A stretch of 64,000 nucleotides of DNA from Neobacillus cucumis (GTDB lineage: Bacteria > Bacillota > Bacilli > Bacillales > Cytobacillaceae). Each line of letters opens with the position of its first letter. The first letter of the stretch is position 1. Made by a program: the position numbers and the translations under genes. Location: positions 124,001 through 188,000 of the forward strand of contig NZ_PGVE01000017.1 in NCBI RefSeq assembly GCF_002860255.1. The letters run 5' to 3'. Below, piece after piece: positions 38,216 to 46,019 of the stretch. The notes beneath the pieces are model-generated. The model ran no database searches and was not told where the DNA came from. It saw nothing but the letters and a program-made list of their open reading frames with translations.

Positions 38216-39271
38216 ATGAGTAAGAGACTAGATTGGTTAGATTTAGGAAAGGGATTAGGTATGCTGCTCGTGATGTTGGGGCATGCAGATATCCCAGCTC
38301 CACTAAAAACATATATTTATACCTTCCATATGCCGTTATTCTTTTTCCTATCTGGATATTTATATAAAAAAGAAAAGTTCCCAAACTTAAAAGTATTTTT
38401 AACAAGAAGGACTAAATCATTAATTCTTCCGTATTTGTCCTTCTCACTTATTGCCTACCTTTGGTTTTTATTATTATTTCATTTTGGACTTGTCAATTAT
38501 GAAAACAATCTCTTAACTCCATTACTGGGGTCTTTCATTGCAGAAAGAAAATCGATATGGACGGTTCATACGGGTGCTTTATGGTTTGTAGCCTGTCTAT
38601 TTTGTACGGAATTACTGTTTTACTTTATCGCAAAGATTGGCAGAACCAAAAAGGTCATCGGATTCCTTCTAATAATAAGTTCCATTCTTGGATGTCTTTA
38701 TAATAAAATAGTTGGCCAGCCATTGCCATGGAATATAGATGTAGCGATGATTAGCATAGGATTTTATGGTGCAGGTTATTTATACAGGGAATACAATAGA
38801 GGTTTTGAGCTTTTTAATCATATACAAACTTTTATTCTTTTGTTCATCATAAATGTCGTTACTGGTTATCTTAATGATGTCGTTACAGGAGAAAGAGTCG
38901 ACTTTTATAGTAGCAGCTTAGGAAATATTCCATTGTTCTATCTATCGGCATTTTCCGGCATTGGAGCTTTTGTTATATTAGTTAAACAAATGAAAAAAAA
39001 TAAGGTACTCCAGTATATTGGAAAGAATTCATTCATCTATCTAGCTTTACATCAAAAGATCGTCTTCTTTGTCTTTGGTTTATTGATTCAAAATTCGGTT
39101 GTGAATTTTGACACCCTTTTAAAGCATCCAATCGTTGAAGGATTATTGTACACACTTATTACCGTAGTGGTTTTAATTCCAGCCGTGTATCTCATCAATC
39201 GCTATTTCCCTTTTCTGTTGGGGAAAACAACGAGAAAGAGTTCAAGGGGATTTTCAATGAATGCATTTTAA
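38216..39271 (+). CDS. membrane acyltransferase (acyltransferase 3 family)
   Basis: 351 residues with about ten transmembrane segments. The N-terminus RLDWLDLGKGLGMLLVMLGHADIP, with His in LGH, and the following FHMPLFFFLSGYLYKK are the classic acyltransferase-3 signature. Members O-acetylate cell-surface sugars or polysaccharides. GAGAGGG precedes the ATG. Stand-alone gene, so the acceptor is unknown. Confidence 0.88.
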   Translation: MSKRLDWLDLGKGLGMLLVMLGHADIPAPLKTYIYTFHMPLFFFLSGYLYKKEKFPNLKVFLTRRTKSLILPYLSFSLIAYLWFLLLFHFGLVNYENNLLTPLLGSFIAERKSIWTVHTGALWFVACLFCTELLFYFIAKIGRTKKVIGFLLIISSILGCLYNKIVGQPLPWNIDVAMISIGFYGAGYLYREYNRGFELFNHIQTFILLFIINVVTGYLNDVVTGERVDFYSSSLGNIPLFYLSAFSGIGAFVILVKQMKKNKVLQYIGKNSFIYLALHQKIVFFVFGLLIQNSVVNFDTLLKHPIVEGLLYTLITVVVLIPAVYLINRYFPFLLGKTTRKSSRGFSMNAF

Positions 39272-39359
39272 TTTAACAATTTGTTCATAATTTGGTAATA
39301 ATTCATGGGCATCCTACCATCTGTAAAACGAAAACCTTTTTTTAGGAGGAAGTTACAAG

Positions 39360-40022
39360 ATGAGAAAGATGCTGATGAATTATTTTTTTGCCTTTGCTTT
39401 ATTGATTGGAATTTTGGGCCCCATCCAAGTGTTTGCAGCCACACAGCCAAATGAACAAAATCCATCCTCTGTGGCACATGGACATAGACATGATCACTTC
39501 AGGCACAATCCTGAATTTATTAAAAAGCAGGCTGAATCACTGGGTATAAAAACTGATGGCAAAGATACAGAGACCATTGCAAAAGAAGTCAGAGAAGCCA
39601 TGATTAAAAAGAGAGCAGAGGAACTCGGGATTAGTACAAAAGGGAAAGATCTTGATTCCTTAGCAAAAGAGGTCTTTGAAACCCAAATAAAAAATGAGGC
39701 CAAAAAGTTGGGGATTTCAACAGAAGGAAAGGATCTTCGGGATGTAGCCCGAGAAATTCATGAAAGCCAAATTAAAAAAGAGGCGAAAGAGTTGGGGATT
39801 GCAACGGAAGGAAAGGATCTTCGGGATGTAGCCCATGAAGTACGGGATAAAAAGATCTTCCAAGCGGCAAAAAAGTTGGGGATGGACACAAAAAATAAGT
39901 CTGCGGAAGAGCTTTTCAATGAAATCATGACCAAGCATGCAGATAAGGTGAAGGAATTGGATCTGTTTCCTCAAAAAGCAAGAGGAATGCATTTTTTCTT
40001 TAAAGGGTCAAAAGAAGGATAA
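39360..40022 (+). CDS. secreted protein with five 28-residue repeats
   Basis: 220 residues. A signal peptide (about 1-26, ending VFA-AT) is followed by a His-rich stretch (HGHRHDHFRH, about 40-49). From about residue 54 come five tandem 28-residue units with the pattern I+K.A..LGI.T.GKD...(V/I)A.E(V/I)...; units three and four are nearly identical also in DNA, so they arose by recent duplication. The C-terminus is basic. AGGAGG lies before the ATG. I do not recognise a named function; similar repeats occur in secreted hypothetical proteins of bacilli. Confidence 0.75.
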   Translation: MRKMLMNYFFAFALLIGILGPIQVFAATQPNEQNPSSVAHGHRHDHFRHNPEFIKKQAESLGIKTDGKDTETIAKEVREAMIKKRAEELGISTKGKDLDSLAKEVFETQIKNEAKKLGISTEGKDLRDVAREIHESQIKKEAKELGIATEGKDLRDVAHEVRDKKIFQAAKKLGMDTKNKSAEELFNEIMTKHADKVKELDLFPQKARGMHFFFKGSKEG

Positions 40023-40076
40023 TATAAATTAGGAAAATTCAATTTATACGAGCTGTCCGCATACATGTTACCCATG

Positions 40077-40112
40077 GGAACAACAGAAGTCATCTGTTGT
40101 TCCAGGTTTTTG
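40077..40112 (+). terminator. terminator after the repeat protein gene
   Basis: GGAACAACAGA pairs perfectly with TCTGTTGTTCC around AGTCA, followed by AGGTTTTT. Confidence 0.8.
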
Positions 40113-40129
40113 AATTCCCGTTTTTTTAA

Positions 40130-40276
40130 TTAGTCATTTCCTTTAGCTCTGTACAGTAAATAAATTTGATTTGTAATATAATCTGAACTAAAATGGAGCC
40201 CCTTCTTTATCCACCACATGATGATGCCCACCAATGAGGCTGTTTTAATATCAATCGTACAGCTGCTGGTGAGATT
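40130..40276 (-). pseudogene. C-terminal remnant of a TetR-family regulator
   Basis: The minus-strand frame ending at TAA (40130-40132) reads IDIKTASLVGIIMWWIKKG then LHFSSDYITNQIYLLYRA. This aligns with the C-termini of the two intact TetR proteins in the window (VGMVEWWITNGMPYPPQVMAEQ and VGAVEWWFKNGMPL). A stop at 40277-40279 closes the frame and no DNA-binding domain remains. It sits where the regulator of the aldo/keto reductase should be, left of the operator. Confidence 0.7.
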
Positions 40277-40358
40277 CTAGTTAATAAAAAAGCACTTGAA
40301 TAATAAATAAAGGGCGCTTTTCTTTAATAAGATGGCGTTTTTTTGCATGGACACATAA

Positions 40359-40395
40359 TGAACAGTTTTAATAGATTTGTTCATTAATTAACAAA
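40359..40395 (+). promoter_or_regulatory. TetR-type operator region, copy A
   Basis: TGAACAG-N11-TTGTTCA (40359-40383) runs into TTTGTTCATTAATTAACAAA (40376-40395, near-perfect palindrome). The same layout is found at 42175 and 48397. It lies about 90 bases before the aldo/keto reductase start. Confidence 0.6.
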
Positions 40396-40483
40396 TCGTA
40401 CTCATTTAACAATTGTAAGTTTCACGTTTATTTTTATACTAAGAATGAAAGCTTAAAAACATTTGGAAAGTGAGGAATGGCAA

Positions 40484-41488
40484 ATGGAATATACTAAACT
40501 TGGTAACACGGGATTAGATGTATCTAGACTTTGCCTAGGTTGTATGGGTTTTGGAGTAAAGGAACGCTGGGTGCATCCGTGGGTAGTTGATGAGGAAAGC
40601 AGTCGTACAGTTATTAAAAAAGCTCTTGAGTTAGGTATCAATTTTTTTGATACGGCGAACGTTTACTCAGATGGAACGAGTGAAGAATTTCTCGGTCGTG
40701 CCCTTAAAGATTTTTCAAATCGAGATGAAATTGTCATGGCAACAAAGGTTTATTTCCCATTGGGAAAAGATTTAAACAGCAAAGGTCCGAACAGCAAAGG
40801 ATTATCCCGAAAACATATTATGAGCGAAATTGACAAGAGTCTTAAACGCCTTGGAACGGATTATGTGGATCTGTACCAAATTCATCGCTGGGATTACAAC
40901 ACACCCATTGAAGAGACTATGGAAGCACTCCATGATCTAGTGAAGTCTGGTAAGGTAAGATACATAGGCGCATCGGCCATGTATGCCTGGCAGTTTTTGA
41001 AGGCGAACCATGTGGCTGAGAAAAATGGGTGGACCAGATTTGTTTCGATGCAAAATCATCTTAACCTCATCTACCGTGAAGAGGAACGGGAGATGCTACC
41101 GTTATGTAAGGAGGAAAAAATCGGCGTAATCCCATACAGCCCTCTAGCATCAGGTAGATTAACCCGTGATTGGTCGGAAGACACTCTTCGTTCTGAAACG
41201 GACGATACCCAAAAATCTAAATACGGTGCAACTGAACACAACGACCGTTTTGTCGTGGAACGAGTTGCGGAATTGGCAGAAAAACATAGTGTGCCAAGAT
41301 CTCAAATTGCACTTGCCTGGTTATTGCAGAAGGAACCAGTCACAGCTCCTATTATTGGTGCTACAAAAATTTCTCATCTTGAAGATTCCGTGGGTGCTCT
41401 ATCGGTTAAGTTAACCAATGAAGAAGTTACATATTTAGAAGAGCCTTATATTCCACATCCTGTGGTTGGTGCTTTAGGTTCTAAGTAA
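40484..41488 (+). CDS. aldo/keto reductase (first)
   Basis: 334 residues, TIM-barrel NADPH-dependent carbonyl reductase. MEYTKLGNTGLDVSRLCLGCMGFG, the catalytic Asp-Tyr region FFDTANVYSDGTSEEFLGRAL, ATKVYFP (Lys) and DLYQIHRWD (His) are visible. It resembles the YrpG/IolS-like group. ATG 40484 follows GTGAGG with 8-base spacing. Predicted to be repressed through the operator at 40359; its own TetR is broken, so the nearby TetR at 41597 may control it. Confidence 0.9.
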   Translation: MEYTKLGNTGLDVSRLCLGCMGFGVKERWVHPWVVDEESSRTVIKKALELGINFFDTANVYSDGTSEEFLGRALKDFSNRDEIVMATKVYFPLGKDLNSKGPNSKGLSRKHIMSEIDKSLKRLGTDYVDLYQIHRWDYNTPIEETMEALHDLVKSGKVRYIGASAMYAWQFLKANHVAEKNGWTRFVSMQNHLNLIYREEEREMLPLCKEEKIGVIPYSPLASGRLTRDWSEDTLRSETDDTQKSKYGATEHNDRFVVERVAELAEKHSVPRSQIALAWLLQKEPVTAPIIGATKISHLEDSVGALSVKLTNEEVTYLEEPYIPHPVVGALGSK

Positions 41489-41506
41489 TTGTAACTCATA
41501 GATATT

Positions 41507-41553
41507 AAAAATACACCATATGTAGCGGAATCCGCTCATGGTGTATTTTTTTA
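41507..41553. terminator. terminator between aldo/keto reductase and tetR
   Basis: AAAATACACCAT pairs with ATGGTGTATTTT; an inner AGCGG/CCGCT stem extends it. T-run on the right, A-run on the left, so it may serve both convergent genes. Confidence 0.8.
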
Positions 41554-41596
41554 ATCAATAAGTGCCTACTGCTTTATTGGACACAGATGAAGAAAA

Positions 41597-42142
41597 TTAT
41601 AAATTCCTCTCTAACAACATTCCTACTTGTTCTGCCATGACTTGAGGTGGATATGGCATTCCATTCGTGATCCACCATTCCACCATCCCAACATATGAAG
41701 TGACAATAAATTGAAGAAGAACATCTTCATTTAATTCATGGTTCTTTCCTTGTGATGTATCAACTTCATCCTTGAATTCTTCGATGAGAAACTCATGGAA
41801 TTGCCTACGAAAAGAAGGAGCTCCCTTACTTGCTAACATGGTTGAAAAGAATAAATAATTATTTTCAAGGTATTCAAACCAGGGTAAATTCGCATCTTTG
41901 AAATCCATTTCAGAGGTAGTTTCGCAGATTTCCCCCATTTCGTTAATATGTTCCTCAATAAGTTTATCTAGTAAATCAAACTTATCCACGTAATGAAGAT
42001 AGATAGTTCCTCTGCTAACATTTGCGTGATTGGAAATGTCCTGAATGGTAATTTCATCAAAATTTTTCTCAGACATCAACTCAATCAAGGATTTTTTTAT
42101 GGCTTCTTGGCTTTTGGCTATTCTTCTATCTACTTTAGGCAT
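41597..42142 (-). CDS. TetR-family repressor, copy B
   Basis: 181 residues. N-terminal helix-turn-helix (about 7-55: KSQEAIKKSLIELMSEKNFDEITIQDI, recognition helix NVSRGTIYLHY) and a C-terminal ligand-binding domain ending VGMVEWWITNGMPYPPQ. I start at MPKVDRRIAK (42142), which matches the paralogue at 48367; a TTG frame to 42181 would run into the operator. Transcribed away from the operator at 42175, so it likely represses itself and the gene on the other side. Confidence 0.88.
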   Translation of the reverse strand: MPKVDRRIAKSQEAIKKSLIELMSEKNFDEITIQDISNHANVSRGTIYLHYVDKFDLLDKLIEEHINEMGEICETTSEMDFKDANLPWFEYLENNYLFFSTMLASKGAPSFRRQFHEFLIEEFKDEVDTSQGKNHELNEDVLLQFIVTSYVGMVEWWITNGMPYPPQVMAEQVGMLLERNL

Positions 42143-42174
42143 TTTAAGGTTCACCAAACTTTCATAAAAGATAA

Positions 42175-42199
42175 TGAACAATTTTAATTGATTTGTTCA
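42175..42199. promoter_or_regulatory. TetR-type operator, copy B first site
   Basis: TGAACAA-N11-TTGTTCA, a perfect 7-base inverted repeat 33 bases upstream of the tetR start; nearly the same as copy A, and as copy C except for paired end changes. Confidence 0.6.
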
Positions 42200-42265
42200 T
42201 TACTAGTCATATTGCTTTGAATTAACAATTGTAAGCATACTATATCTGTTTACAATTATATACAG

Positions 42266-42284
42266 TTGTTCATTAATGAATCAA
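42266..42284. promoter_or_regulatory. TetR-type operator, copy B second site
   Basis: TTGTTCATTAATGAATCAA, with the 12-base perfect palindrome TTCATTAATGAA in the middle. Confidence 0.6.
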
Positions 42285-42517
42285 TATTTAATTTTAAATA
42301 AGTAGAGTTATCACGTTTTGCGGCAGCCGCTATTATTATTACTTTGGCTTTTAACAAAAAGCAGCCACTATATATTAAGAAAAGTTTAAAGCACAAATTT
42401 AACTGTTTAAGTCCTACTGTTATCAGATGGCAAGTGTTATTTTCCCATATAATGTTTAAAAGGAAGTGATTAAGTTTAAACATAAGTGATAACTTTTTGG
42501 GGAGGAGGAGTTTTACT

Positions 42518-43246
42518 ATGTGGTATGCTGCCATGTGGGGAGCTATTTCGGGTTCTGCGGTTTTCCTAGGCGCACTTGCAGCTTTATATTTACCTGTAAA
42601 GAAAAGAATAATAGGAGACATTATGGCATTTGGTACGGGAATATTGATTGGTGCAGCATCATATGAATTGCTTGAGGATTCAATCCGCAACGGAGGATTA
42701 CAGGCCACTGTCACAGGATTCACTTTGGGTGCCGTTATATTTACTATTTTAAATTTTTTCGTTTCTAAAAAAGGAGCGGATCAGCGAAAAAGATCCATTC
42801 AGAATACAAAAGGTGCAGGGATTGCCATCTTTATAGGAACAGTGATGGATGCGATACCCGAATCCATCATGGTAGGAGCCAGTCTTTTGGAAAAGCAGTC
42901 TGTCAGCTGGTTGTTGGTTGCAGCCATTTTTCTCAGTAACATTCCAGAAGGACTTTCAAGTACGGTTGGATTAAAAAACAGCGGATACAAGAAAAGAAAA
43001 ATTTATCTTTTATGGATAGCGGTTTTAGTAGTTTCTTCTTTTAGTGCTTGGGGAGGGTATTTTTTCCTATCAAACGCTCCCGAATATCTATTGGCAGGAA
43101 TTGCCGCCTTTGCAGGTGGTGGAATCATCGCTATGATCACATCAACAATGATGCCAGAAGCATATGAAGATAGCGGAACAGTAACTGGATTGATTGCCGC
43201 GCTCGGTCTCTTGGTATCGCTGATTATGGATCATTTTTCTACCTAA
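42518..43246 (+). CDS. ZIP-family metal transporter
   Basis: 242 residues with about eight transmembrane helices. The metal-binding helices of ZIP proteins are visible as GTVMDAIPESIMVGAS and LSNIPEGLSSTVG, with Pro-Glu pairs; the usual His of HNxPEG is replaced by Ser (SNIPEG). It would import or move zinc, iron or other divalent metals. ATG 42518 follows GGGGAGGAGGAG. It faces tetR copy B across the operator region, which suggests but does not prove TetR control. Confidence 0.85.
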   Translation: MWYAAMWGAISGSAVFLGALAALYLPVKKRIIGDIMAFGTGILIGAASYELLEDSIRNGGLQATVTGFTLGAVIFTILNFFVSKKGADQRKRSIQNTKGAGIAIFIGTVMDAIPESIMVGASLLEKQSVSWLLVAAIFLSNIPEGLSSTVGLKNSGYKKRKIYLLWIAVLVVSSFSAWGGYFFLSNAPEYLLAGIAAFAGGGIIAMITSTMMPEAYEDSGTVTGLIAALGLLVSLIMDHFST

Positions 43247-43317
43247 CCAATGATTAGAAAGATTGGTTCTTCAATTAAGTTTCGCACACAATCTTCAATT
43301 TACAAAAATATGCAAAA

Positions 43318-43356
43318 AAGAGGTGCTTTTCCTTAATGGAAAACACCCTTTCTTTT
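43318..43356 (+). terminator. terminator after the ZIP gene
   Basis: GGTG(C)TTTTCC pairs with GGAAAA(C)ACC and is followed by CTTTCTTTT. Confidence 0.7.
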
Positions 43357-43482
43357 GTAAAAGTCTGAATGATGCTTATACCTTAGAATAAGGCAATTAA
43401 ATTTCTACAGGCTTTTGCACATTTTTAAACCATAATGTAAATTTTTGAATAGTAAGTCAATATTCTTGTCAATTTATTTTTT

Positions 43483-43641
43483 TCATTTCATCCTTATAAA
43501 AAAAGGGCATATTAATATGACAATTCCAACAAAAATAGTACCAACAGCACCGAGCTTATTTTTTTCCTTTATTAAATAGTAGGCATGGCCGAAACTATAA
43601 AATGAAGCTAAAAATACCACAATCCACATAATAATCTTCAT
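43483..43641 (-). CDS. small two-helix membrane protein, possible germinant-receptor D subunit
   Basis: 52 residues: MKIIMWIVVFLASFYSFGHAYY, a short charged loop (LIKEKNKLG), then a second hydrophobic helix ending FFIRMK. Its ATG overlaps the stop of the broken gerC gene (TAATG), so it was translated with that operon. Small two-helix D subunits encoded next to A/B/C germinant receptors are known in Bacillus; by size, topology and place this fits. With the receptor genes decayed it is probably non-functional or orphaned. Confidence 0.5.
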   Translation of the reverse strand: MKIIMWIVVFLASFYSFGHAYYLIKEKNKLGAVGTIFVGIVILICPFFIRMK

Positions 43642-44227
43642 TAATCTCGCACCTTTTTCATTTCTTCCTCTTTTATTTGTTTCCCGAATCCAATAATTTC
43701 AATATCCACATTTACATTTATATCAGCAAAAGGAAAATTTTTATTTGTCCAATCCCACTTTTCATATTCCTTTACAGAACTAAACAATGGGCGGATTTCT
43801 AATGACCAATAAAAAGGTTCGGACTTAAATTTTTTCTGTGTTTTTTCAACTAACTTTTTTAATCTGTTTTCTAATAATCTTTCGATACTTTGCTTTAATT
43901 TTTTTTGTTTCTGTAAGTCGTCTCCATATCCTAACATGCTTGGAATAGAAATAAGTTCTAATTCAAGTGGAACATTTACCTCAATTTTGAGTGGACCATT
44001 TCTTCGTGTCATTTTTACTTCTGTGTTCGTTTTTTTTCTAATTCTTGCACCTATTTTATATTTTTTATTTAGAGGATCTGGGTAAGTTACAAACATATCT
44101 TGAATTTCTGATGTATTATCCAGTAACATAGCACATAAGCCATTTCTTCAACTTCTTTTTTATTCCAACAAGCTGTCAGAAGGATGGGTAATAAGGAAAT
44201 ACAAATTAGTTTTTTATATTTTATCAT
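43641..44227 (-). pseudogene. Ger(x)C spore germination lipoprotein, internally deleted
   Basis: The minus strand begins MIKYKKLICISLLPILLTACW (lipobox LTAC) and NKKEVEEMAYV, the usual start of a Ger(x)C protein. About 30 codons in, the frame changes near 44130 directly to the C-terminal domain (IEVNVPLELELISI, QSIERLLENRLKKLVEKTQKKFKSEP, WDWTNKNFPFADINVNVDIEIIG), which is open for 162 codons. The family is about 370-400 residues, so roughly the middle half is gone. Upstream, a frame ending in FFPPILMFTVKIKEVLRR overlaps the start by ATGA and looks like the tail of the permease (B) subunit; the rest of the operon is absent. Confidence 0.75.
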
Positions 44228-44478
44228 CTCCTCAAAACCTCCTTTATCTTCACTGTAAACATTAGGATTGGCGGAAAGAATAAAAAGAAGAACTTTTTTG
44301 CCCAGTGGTTTATCTATTCTTCTTTTCCAATTTTAAAATTATTAATCATATACATGGAGTCCTAAACCCTGACAGCTTGACGAACTTATAACCAAAACAA
44401 CAACCTACGCCAAAATAGCTTTAAAAAATGAATGACAGTATATAACAAAAATATTAAAATAATAAAAAAGAGATTTAG

Positions 44479-45124
44479 GAGTCGAGTTACAATGCTGAAA
44501 ATCTATCCTCCATTGGTGAAATCTCAACTGGTTTAGCTCATGAAATCAAGAATCCGTTAACCGCGGTTAAAGGATTTATTCAATTATTATCAGAGAATCA
44601 CTATCATCATTATTTAGACATTATATCTAGCGAACTAGAGAAAGCTTTATCAACGATAAACAATTTACTTCACGTTGCAAAACCTGAATTAGAAAATGAA
44701 CCATCTACATCCCTTAATTTATGTTCCGAATTAGAGTCACTGCTATTCTTATTTAAGGATCAATTTTATAGGGTTGAAATTGAAAAGCGTTTCTATGATA
44801 AAGAACAGAACATTATTGGACGAAAGAATTTAATATTAAAGGCTTAAAAATGCCGTTGAAGCAATGAAAGGAAATGGAAAACTCCTTGTTGAACATTTCC
44901 TGAAGGAGGACTTTATACATATTAAAATTACGGATACAGGAGTTGGTATTCCCGAGGATAAAATTAATCAGTTAGGAACACCTTTCTATTCTACAAAAAA
45001 TGAAGGAACAGGAATGGGATTAACCCAGGTTTTTCATACAATACATAATCATGGAGGAAGTATAGAGATTCATAGTGAAGTTGGAAAAGGATCGACCTTT
45101 TGGATACAACTTCCGAAGTATTAA
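44479..45124 (+). pseudogene. sensor histidine kinase, truncated and frameshifted
   Basis: Open from 44479 after a TAG, with no start codon or sensor domain. It reads NLSSIGEISTGLAHEIKNPLT (H-box with phosphorylatable His), GFIQLL, and NLILKA before a TAA at 44845. One missing base in the A-run at 44846-44850 restores LKNAVEAM (N-box) and then ITDTGVGIPEDKINQLGTPFYSTKNEGTGMGL (G boxes) to the end at 45124. It belongs to the KinA-E/ResE-like PAS-kinase type core. The isolated C-terminal frame from 44864 is not a gene on its own. Confidence 0.8.
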
Positions 45125-45526
45125 ATAACCAAAGAAAACATTTTCATTTTAGGTATTGAAATATCGGGAATCCCTTTTATGAATAAAAAGAGCCAAAATA
45201 CGCAAGAAGTGTAAAAAGATTGCATATTTTAGGCTTGGTTTTTTTTCCTTATAGGTTGATTATTAAAACTTAATTCCACCCCTTTATTAATGATATTTCC
45301 AGTTCGTGTCCATTCCGTTTACAAATCTCTCCCCACATATTACTTTATACATTTTTTTTCGAATAATAAACGATGAAATATTCGATTGATACAGACTTGT
45401 GTTAGAACATAGGACAATTCTATTTTAGAATATTCATCAGCTCTTAGAAGTGTTTCTCTCACCAAAATTTCATCAAGTTTAACCGTATAGTTGCATAGGC
45501 TGATAAAAAGCAATGGAGGTTCAGTT
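45125..45526 (+). other. intergenic region with a terminator
   Basis: AGCCAAAATACGCAA pairs imperfectly with TTGCATATTTTAGGCT (45191-45235), followed by a T-run to about 45246; a TCGAATA/TATTCGA repeat lies near 45358-45385. No gene is seen in the rest. Confidence 0.5.
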
Positions 45527-45925
45527 ATGCAGGACTATAGCATGCTTTGCCAACAATATTCCCATATTCTTGGTGGAGAAATGAATGTAAAACATGGAGT
45601 ATGTTCTGTAAAAAAAGATCGCTCAAACATCAATTTAAATATATTTGGGAAACCGTCTCGTTCTGGTGTAGCTCTTCATTAGATGTGGTCTTTCGAATCC
45701 TTAGAACCAAATGGAAAAGCTTTAAACTTAGGTGAAACTGTTCTTCTTCAGGATGAAGTATATCCATTTATTTGGCACTTGCAAAAAAACGGAATCATCT
45801 TATCTGCTTTGCATAATCACTGGTTGTATGATAATCCGCATCTCCTTTATGCACACTATATTTCAATTGAAGAGCCTCTTTCCTTTGCCAGGAAAGTTTC
45901 AGAAGCTTATAGATTCCTAAAATGA
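45527..45925 (+). pseudogene. DUF1259-family protein with in-frame amber stop
   Basis: One continuous frame of 133 codons with a TAG at 45680-45682. Before it: YSMLCQQYSHILGGEMNVKHGVCSVKKDRSNI; after it: SFESLEPNGKALNLGETVLLQDEV, GIILSALHNHWLYDNPHLLYAHY and the terminal EPLSFARKVSEAYRFL. Both parts fit the DUF1259 (LpqO-like) fold without gap. ATG 45527 follows TGGAGG. A single nonsense mutation is the simple reading; sequencing error or readthrough are alternatives. Confidence 0.75.
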
Positions 45926-46019
45926 TAAATTAAGTGCTGCGTAATTTATTAAAAGGAAACTTATATTTCTTTTTGCTTCTCATGTGATGTTTTTATGGAT
46001 GATTGGAGGTATCTAATAA

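Larger units (their letters stand above)
42143..42517 (+). other. non-coding control region between tetR copy B and the ZIP gene
   Basis: Contains the two operators at 42175 and 42266; the 230 bases after them up to the ribosome site hold no gene that I can see. Confidence 0.5.

Noticed and set aside
42256-42723. 155-codon minus-strand frame across the ZIP gene start
   Set aside because: It is antisense to the ZIP transporter and its control region, with low-complexity sequence and no family match.
44864-45124. Stand-alone ATPase-domain gene
   Set aside because: It lacks a start site and follows on from the kinase core after a one-base frameshift, so it is part of the pseudogene.
45680-45682. 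TAG read as pyrrolysine in the DUF1259 gene
   Set aside because: No pyrrolysine genes are seen, bacilli do not usually have them, and the position is not catalytic in any way I can identify.
45683-45925. Separate gene starting at the ATG after the TAG
   Set aside because: It has no ribosome site and starts in the middle of the DUF1259 fold; it is the second half of the broken gene.
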